From Dama dama (Eukaryota > Chordata > Mammalia > Artiodactyla > Cervidae): a DNA stretch of 64,000 bases. The stretch lies in assembly GCF_033118175.1 (NCBI RefSeq), contig NC_083701.1:7459501-7523500 (forward strand), in the 5' to 3' direction. The notes below the pieces were generated by a model. That model saw only the letters and a program-made list of their open reading frames with translations. It ran no database searches and had not been told where the DNA came from. Both the position numbers and the translations under genes were made by a program. This document shows positions 57,600 through 64,000 of this stretch, one piece after another (the first letter of the stretch is position 1; each line of letters opens with the position of its first letter).

Positions 57600-59923
57600 A
57601 TGATAGTGGTGATGATGAACAGGAGGATGGTGAGGAGGATGGTGAGCAGGAGGAGGATGGTGAGGAGGAGGACGGTGAGGAGATGATAGGAGAAGGAGGA
57701 TGGTGAGGAGGAGAGTGATGAGGAGGAGGAGGATGGTGAGGATGATGATGGTGAGGGGGAGGATGGTAAGGAGGATGGTGAAGAGGAGGAGGGTGGTGAG
57801 GAGGAGGAGGATGGTGAGGAGGATGGTGAGGAGGAGGAGGATAGTGAGGAGGGTGGTGAAGAGGAGGAGGGTGGTGAGGAGGAGGAGGATGGTGAGGAGG
57901 ATGGTGAGGAGGAGGAGGATGGTGAGGAGGATGGTGAGGAGGAGGAGGGTGGTGAGGAGGATGGTGAAGAGGAGGAGGATGGTAAGGAGGATGGTGAAGA
58001 GGAGGAGGGTGGTGAGGAGGAGGAGGATGGTGAGGAGGATGGTGAGGAGGAGGAGGATGGTAAGGAGGATGGTGAAGAGGAGGAGGGTGGTGAGGAGGAG
58101 GAGGGTGGTGAGGAGGATGGTGAGGAGGAGGAGGATAGTGAGGAGGGTGGTGAAGAGGAGGAGGGTGGTGAGGAGGAGGAGGATGGTGAGGAGGAGGAGG
58201 ATGGTGAGGAGGATGGTGAGGAGGAGGAGGATGGTAAGGAGGATGGTGAAGAGGAGGAGGATGGTAAGGAGGATGGTGAAGAGGAGGAGGGTGGTGAGGA
58301 GGAGGAGGATGGTGAGGAGGATGGTGAGGAGGAGGAGGATGGTAAGGAGGATGGTGAAGAGGAGGAGGGTGGTGAGGAGGAGGAGGGTGGTGAGGAGGAT
58401 GGTGAGGAGGATGGTGAGGAGGAGGAGGATAGTGAGGAGGGTGGTGAGGAGGATGGTGAAGAGGAGGAGGGTGGTGAGGAGGAAGAGGGTGGTGAGGAGG
58501 AGGAGGATAGTGAGGAGGGTGGTGAGGAGGATGGTGAAGAGGAGGAGGGTGGTGAGGAGGAGGAGGATGGTGAGGAGGATGGTGAGGAGGAGGAGGATAG
58601 TGAGGAGGGTGGTGAGGAGGATGGTGAGGAGGAGGAGGGTGGTGAGGAGGAAGAGGGTGGTGAGGAGGAGGAGGATAGTGAGGAGGGTGGTGAAGAGGAG
58701 GAGGATGGTGAGGAGGATGGTGAGGAGGAGGAGGATGGTAAGGAGGATGGTGAAGAGGAGGAGGGTGGTGAGGAGGAGGAGGGTGGTGAGGAGGAAGAGG
58801 GTGGTGAGGAGGAGGAGGATAGTGAGGAGGGTGGTGAAGAGGAGGAGGGTGGTGAGGAGGAGGAGGGTGGTGAGGAGGATGGTGAGGAGGAGGAGGATAG
58901 TGAGGAGGATGGTGAGGAGGGTGGTGAAGAGGAGGAGGGTGGTGAGGAGGAGGAGGGTGGTGAGGAGGAGGAGGGTGGTGAGGAGGATGGTGAGGAGGAG
59001 GAGGGTGGTGAGGAGGAGGAGGGTGGTGAGGAGGATGGTGAAGAGGAGGAGGGTGGTGAGGAGGAGGAGGGTGGTGAGGAGGAGGAGGGTGGTGAGGAGG
59101 ATGGTGAGGAGGAGGAGGATAGTGAGGAGGGTGGTGAGGAGGATGGTGAGGAGGAGGAGGATGGTGAGGAGGAGGAGGGTGGTGAGGAGGCGGAGGATGG
59201 TGAGGAGGATGGTGAAGAGGAGGAGGGTGGTGAGGAGGAGGAGGATAGTGAGGAGGGTGGTGAGGAGGATGGTGAGGAGGAGGAGGGTGGTGAGGAGGAG
59301 GAGGATAGTGAGGAGGGTGGTGAGGAGGATGGTGAGGAGGAGGAGGGTGGTGAGGAGGAGGAGGGTGGTGAGGAGGAGGAGGGTGGTGAGGAGGAGGAGG
59401 GTGGTGAGGAGGAGGAGGGTGGTGAGGAGGAGGAGGATAGTGAGGAGGGTGGTGAGGAGGAGGAGGGTGGTGAGGAGGAGGAGGATGGTGAGGAGGATGG
59501 TGAGGAGGAGGAGGATGGTGAGGAGGAGGACGGTGAGGGGGAGGATGGTGAGGAGGATGGTGAAGAGGAGGAGGGTGGTGAGGAGGAGCAGGGTGGTGAG
59601 GAGGATGGTGAAGAGGAGGAGGGTGCTGAGGAGGAGGAGGGTGGTGAGGAGGAGGAGGGTGGTGAGGAGGAGGAGGGTGGTGAGGAGGAGCAGGGTGGTG
59701 AGGAGGAGCAGGGTGGTGAGGAGGAGGAGGAGCGTGGTGAGGAGGAGGAGGGTGGTGAGGAGGAGCAGGGTGGTGAGGAGGAGCAGGGTGGTGAGGAGGA
59801 GCAGGGTGGTGAGGAGGAGGAGGAGCGTGGTGAGGAGGAGCAGGGTGGTGAGGAGGAGCAGGGTGGTGAGGAGGAGCAGGGTGGTGAGGAGGAGCAGGGT
59901 GGTGAGGAGGAGGAGCGTGGCGA
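57600..59923 (+). repeat. 2.3-kb purine-rich minisatellite
   Basis: Tandem blocks built from GAGGAGGAGGATGGT (15), GAGGATGGT (9) and GAGGAGGAGGGTGGT variants, with GAT/GGT, GAG/GAA, GATAGT and GAGCAG substitutions. Every unit is a multiple of three bases, so five of six frames stay open for 750-800 codons (Arg/Val/Met or acidic Glu/Asp/Gly on plus; Pro/His, Ser/Pro and Leu/Thr on minus). The third plus frame is closed by TGA. This follows from unit composition, not selection for coding. The left edge is degenerate (GATGATGATGGT). The right edge abuts an inverted MIR. Confidence 0.97.
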
Positions 59924-59934
59924 CAGCAAGCATG

Positions 59935-60165
59935 TATTCTGCACTTATTAGATGCCAGACATGACACAGCTCTTCACACACACCTCACTGAAACCCCACA
60001 AAAACTTCAGAAGCTTTATTAACTTTTCATCCCCATTTCTTCATCATGGAAACTGAGGCTGAGAGGGGTTCACCGATCCACAGTCACAACATGGAGAAGT
60101 GGCAGAGCTAAGGTGTGAACTCAGGTCTGTCTGATTTAAATTTGTGTCCATAACCATGTGTCCTT
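59935..60165 (-). mobile_element. MIR SINE
   Basis: 'ttattagatgccagacatgacacagctcttcacac...ccccatttcttcatcatggaaactgaggctgagagg...gtggcagagctaaggtgtgaactcaggtctgtctga' is nearly a full inverted MIR. Confidence 0.82.
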
Positions 60166-60489
60166 ATCCACTCATATGAATCTTGTTTCAGTATCATCTT
60201 TAGTTAGCTACAGCTTGCATAATGAGGCAAACGAAAAGTGAGAGATTTTTCTAAGCTTCTGTTTGTGTTTGCTGGGTCGCACAAGGTGGCAGGAGACAGC
60301 CAGCCCTAAAAAATGACTGGAAGATAACCCACTACACAAGTTGGTGACCACGATCTGATGCATGAAATTCAGATAGAAAAAACAATGCAAAATGAAGATA
60401 AACATAAATGCATAATTGTCTCATACTGGATATAAAAATACACCTATATGTTAAAAAATTTAATAAAAGTTTAAAAGTACAAAATCATT
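60166..60489. other. Non-coding intron
   Basis: Nothing recognised. Confidence 0.4.
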
Positions 60490-60610
60490 GTCATTTCACC
60501 CTAATGACCAACAAGGCAGGCATTACTGTCAAAGTGCAGAGGAGGGAACTAGGCTCAGAGAAGTAACTGGCCCAGAACAAACAGTTCAATTCAGAAGGGC
60601 AGATACTCAA
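60490..60610 (-). mobile_element. MIR SINE
   Basis: 'gtgcagaggagggaactaggctcagagaagtaactggcccagaacaaaca' is the inverted MIR core. Confidence 0.65.
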
Positions 60611-61054
60611 CAAATATTAAATAAATGAATGGAGTTAAAGAAACTTCAGTACAAATTTTTCAATTCCTATGGACTCGATCTAATATTTCAGCTAAAATTA
60701 CTGAAAGCAGAATCAGGGCTTTGTTCAAAGTTCCCCATGGCTCTGTACCTGGTGCTGACCTAGCCCCTGGGCCCAGGTGAGTTAGGAGACAAGAGAAGCA
60801 AAAGGAAGCAGCAGTTTCCACACCAGCTGAGAAAGCTTTGGCTACCACTGTTTGCTTCCTCACACAACGGATTTGACTTATACATGCCAATGCAAATCCC
60901 TGTCAGCACTATAGTTCTCCCCAACAAAATCAACAGAGCACAATGTCCAACAGCCGTAAGTCAGATTACCCCAAAACTTTCCTCCAAAAAATGTTTTAAT
61001 TCAATGTTTTTGAAATATTTTTTCCTTAGGGCATAATAAACTCTATAATGTAAG

Positions 61055-61215
61055 TTAGGTGCATGACCCTGAACAAGTTATATAGCTCCCTAGCCTCCAT
61101 TTCTTTACCTGTAGAATGACAACAACAAAACAACTTCCCAAGGCGGCCACCAGGACTAAAGGAGGTAATGTATGAAAAAGAACCTTGCAGGAATGCCAGG
61201 CACACCTTAGGCACA
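61055..61215 (+). mobile_element. MIR SINE
   Basis: 'gcatgaccctgaacaagttatatagctccctagcctccatttctttacctgtagaatg' then '...gaatgccaggcacac', in MIR order. Confidence 0.7.
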
Positions 61216-62099
61216 AAACGAAAACTGATCTTGGTTTTCTGAAAATGCTGGCTAGAGAGGATGCCTCTTCAAACATCAGCGATGTGGAAGATTAATATCA
61301 GCACAGGAATATCAAAGCAACGCAAGCTCGATGATGGATCAAGACTAACACTGGCTCAGATGAAGCCCCCTGTGCCGATGCAGAGGGTCAGTGGGCTATA
61401 CGGAGCGCCATCTAGTGGAAGAAGAGCAGGGCACGGGGTGCCAAGTAACGGACGGAGCCGGAGAACAAGGGAAAATGACAGGATGGAAACCGTCCCCTCT
61501 CCCCTCCATTACAATTTCTCCATGGGCACGTGAACCAACAGTGACCCCAAGTGTAAGATTCACATCAAAAAGAGAGATCAAAAAGGGTGCTCTCACACAC
61601 TCACAACTCTTTATCACACCAAGGAAGAACATCAATAATATGCCAAGAACACCTTTTAAAGTTCTTAAAATAGCAGCAGGGGCTGATTGGTGAAAAATTA
61701 TGGAAATGCAAAAAATTATGGAAATTTCCAGCTTACCAATTCAGAGCAAGATACCCTGTGCCTGTGGAGAGTGGCTGCTGAGTGTCCAGACATGTCTTAA
61801 GATGTGCAGTCATAAATCTGTTTATGGAAGCCTCATTTGTTAATGGAAGCCTCAGGTGCTGCATCTTGACTAGCATAATAAAAACCAGTCAGAGCTGCTG
61901 CTAATTTTGTACATGATATTAATGAAAGAGGCTTCCTAAAGAATGAGTTTCCCCTTCAGTATCTCCAGGATTGGAAAACGAAAATCATTTTAATAACATA
62001 AAATTACCCTGAGGAAGGAGACTGGATGATTTATGCATTGAGTTATTATTATATACTTTACGTCTGGAAAGTGATGCCTGTATGCACACATCTGTCTCG
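61216..62099. other. Non-coding intron
   Basis: Contains the CTCF-like core at 61405-61418; no gene. Confidence 0.4.
61405..61418 (-). promoter_or_regulatory. CTCF-like motif, reverse orientation
   Basis: GCGCCATCTAGTGG is the complement of CCACTAGATGGCGC, a full match to the CTCF core consensus. Predicted only. Confidence 0.55.
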
Positions 62100-62109
62100 G
62101 GCAATTCTG

Positions 62110-62270
62110 TGGAACGAGCAGGTCATGTTTGTTCACGACACGGTACTTACACCCCGTCTAAAATGGCCACCCCACAGAGGAGGTATAGGCTCTCCAATGT
62201 TACAGACGAGAAACTGCAGCTCTGGGAAGCTAAGGAACTGGTACAGGGTTACAGAATCACGCGACTCCTG
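62110..62270 (-). mobile_element. MIR SINE
   Basis: 'gttacagacgagaaactgcagctctgggaagctaaggaactggtacagggttacagaatc' is the inverted MIR core. Confidence 0.55.
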
Positions 62271-62569
62271 CGGCGGCTCTTCCCTGTGAAGCAGCGCCGT
62301 TTCCCACGTCAAGGCATCCACCAGACCTTCCAGGCCGCCTGTGGCCACGCAGCTCCTGCCCCGCACGGTCGCAGCGCTACCTGCCGGCTGGACGGTCAGC
62401 GCTGCTCACAGCGCCAGGCCAGTGCCAGGCAGCCCACTTGAGGAGCTGCGTGGCCGAGGTTCTCCCAGGAAAGGCAGCATGAAAGCCCAGCCCCCAGGAA
62501 GGCTCCCGCCTCTGCTGGCGCGCACAGGTAAGCTGTGGAGCACCGCACTCTGGAGGGGCAGGTGAAGGT
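62271..62569. other. GC-rich non-coding stretch
   Basis: Several CpG (for example 'gcgactcctgcggcgg') and short frames on both strands. No splice-flanked exon or recognisable protein. Confidence 0.4.
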
Positions 62570-62765
62570 CTGAATCCTGGCTTACCACTTACTAGCTGTC
62601 TGACATTACGCAAATGATTTAACCTCCCTGCCCTCAGCTTCCTCATCTACAATATAAGGTAAAAGGATTTACTCTTTCAAGACTGTTAAGAAAATTAAAT
62701 GAAATCATGTACATAAAGCATCTAACCCAAAAAGGTTCTTGATAAACAGTATCTAGTATTATTAA
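62570..62765 (+). mobile_element. MIR SINE, well preserved
   Basis: 'gaatcctggcttaccacttactagctgtctgacattacgcaaatgatttaacctccctgccctcagcttcctcatctac' and '...gaaatcatgtacataaagcatct' give the full MIR order. Confidence 0.85.
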
Positions 62766-64000
62766 CGATTGCAATCAAGTATGTTCAAACATACCCCACT
62801 TCCTTCACAGAGCCAAAACCATTATCTGTGGGACTATGTTCATGTATGTTCTTGGTATTTTTTTTCTTTTATGAGCCTATTTTTAAAAGATGGGGAATTT
62901 TTAAAACATACCATAAACTGCCTCTAAATCCCTGATATCACACCAACTGTTTCTGCGATAGAGTATTTAAACATACTCTATCTGAGCTCTGTCTCTAAGA
63001 GACAGAGAGAGCTTCATCAAGAATTGCCTTATTTCAATACAGAAAGGTTTCCTACTTTATCTGTGATTACTGGAATATAACATAAGTAAAACTCCTTACC
63101 TTGAATGCTTACTAAAGATTGAAAAGTACTGCTGGAGAACATAGGGAAAAAAGGAACTTGTCTTTTTGGTAAAGCACATTTGGGGAAACCTTAAAAATTC
63201 ATCATCACAAAGGGAACTTCCTAACTGGCTTCCACTGTAATGAAACCCTTATTTAAAAACAAACAACAATGTTGGGTTCTGTCTTTGAGTCTCTTTTCCT
63301 AAAGTATCCTATCAAAACACAGGATGGCTTGATTTAGAAGCTCAGCCTGAGGACTGTGCACCCTTTAGAGCCTCAGATGCCTCATCTGAAAAGACAAAGG
63401 ACACAGGCAGGGGATGAAATCAGCTACCTTGCGAGATCTTGTGGGGACTGGGGACAATGCGCAGGAAGCACCGGGCGCCTGGCACTCCATTCGGCAGCTT
63501 TTATTATGATCATATCCCAGCGCCACGGAACACTCGACTTCTGTTTTTCGGTAAAACACATAAGCCATTCTATGTCCATTCAAGGGGAATGAATGACGAC
63601 AAGCAAAGGGTCCCGTGACATCCACACTGCTGCTGGCGTTCCATCCGCAACCACCACTGCTCCTGGGCTTTGGGGGTCTCTGTGGCGTCTGAGAGTGAAG
63701 ATTAACCCCTTCAGGTGAGGCTTATTCAGCAAGTGATGAGGGTCACCCACCTTCTGGTTTAAATCTGTCATGAGAAATCTCATTAGTTTGGGCAAGGAGA
63801 GCTAACAATGTTAGAGTGCACTGCCTAGTAAGTTTCTCAAGAAAGAATAAAAGTAAATAACCATCAGATTCCAAGCAGATCTGATAGCATCTCCTCACCT
63901 TCTGAGAAGGACCCCTACAGCCCACCCCATGGAGTGAGCCCTGGGATGCTCTCCTGCTCATTCAACACAGCGACTCCCTTAGAACCCCCTTCCGTGTCTG
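62766..64000. other. Non-coding intron to the window edge
   Basis: No gene, RNA or confident repeat. A possible MIR trace lies near 63350-63420. Confidence 0.4.

Larger units (their letters stand above)
13343..64000 (-). other. KHDRBS3: Part of KHDRBS3 intron 1 (inferred)
   Basis: All sequence to the right lies upstream of the exon on the minus strand. I searched by eye for the expected exon 1 coding sequence (starting [20 protein letters not shown] in this family) and for its reverse complement, and did not find it. The intron probably extends past the window edge. Its content is repeats plus unremarkable sequence, listed separately. That this is a single intron is an inference; small non-coding exons could be missed. 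Confidence 0.7.

Noticed and set aside
57600..59923. CRISPR-like array
   Set aside because: There are no unique spacers between regular repeats, units vary, and the genome is mammalian.
57555..59981. Open frames of 754-808 codons on both strands
   Set aside because: They are low-complexity readings of a tandem repeat whose units are multiples of three without stops. Several frames are open at once, which shows no selection for one protein.
62082..62646. 119-codon frame in GC-rich sequence
   Set aside because: Its 5' half overlaps an inverted MIR and no domain or splice site supports it.

Overview
The window is nuclear DNA from a ruminant, most likely cattle or a close relative. The evidence is the repeat content: many Bov-tA and Bov-A2 SINEs, several 5'-truncated BovB (RTE) LINEs, a ruminant L1 3' end and a CHR-type SINE, on a background of old mammalian repeats (L1, L2, MIR, MLT1). 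No bacterial, organellar or plasmid features are present.

Only one protein-coding exon is supported. It lies at 13222-13340 on the minus strand, has good splice sites on both sides, and encodes the QUA1/KH-proximal segment of KHDRBS3 (T-STAR/SLM2), a STAR-family RNA-binding splicing regulator. I infer that everything to the right (13341-64000) is part of the intron before this exon and everything to the left (1-13221) is part of the intron after it. I found neither the neighbouring exon 3 nor exon 1.

Layout. 1-550: GC-rich, LTR-like but unassigned, with a CTCF-like motif. 553-1917: a compact endogenous retrovirus copy that reads R-U5-tRNA-Pro primer site-env remnants-polypurine tract-U3-R-A-rich tail. 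It begins at the cap site and lies between 11-bp direct repeats, so it looks like a LINE-retroposed retroviral RNA. 2-9 kb: SINEs, one carrying a nested poly(A)-tailed retrocopy. 10.5-12.7 kb: a decayed L1. 13.2 kb: the exon. 13.4-43 kb: mostly old intronic sequence with MIR, SINE and BovB insertions and a small CpG-dense patch at 41.2 kb. 43.9-47.8 kb: an antisense L1 split by two BovBs and a SINE. 47.8-49.5 kb: two MLT1 LTR fossils. 49.5-57 kb: more SINE and BovB copies. 57.6-59.9 kb: a striking 2.3-kb GAGGAGGAKGGT-type minisatellite that leaves five of six frames open. 59.9-64 kb: MIRs and unremarkable sequence, with a strong CTCF-like core at 61.4 kb.

The most unusual items are the retroposed retroviral RNA, the purine-rich minisatellite, the retrocopy nested in a SINE, the isolated CpG/NRF1 patch and the BovB inverted pair. 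I see no operon-like or novel enzymatic system. The long open frames in the minisatellite are a product of its unit length and base composition.
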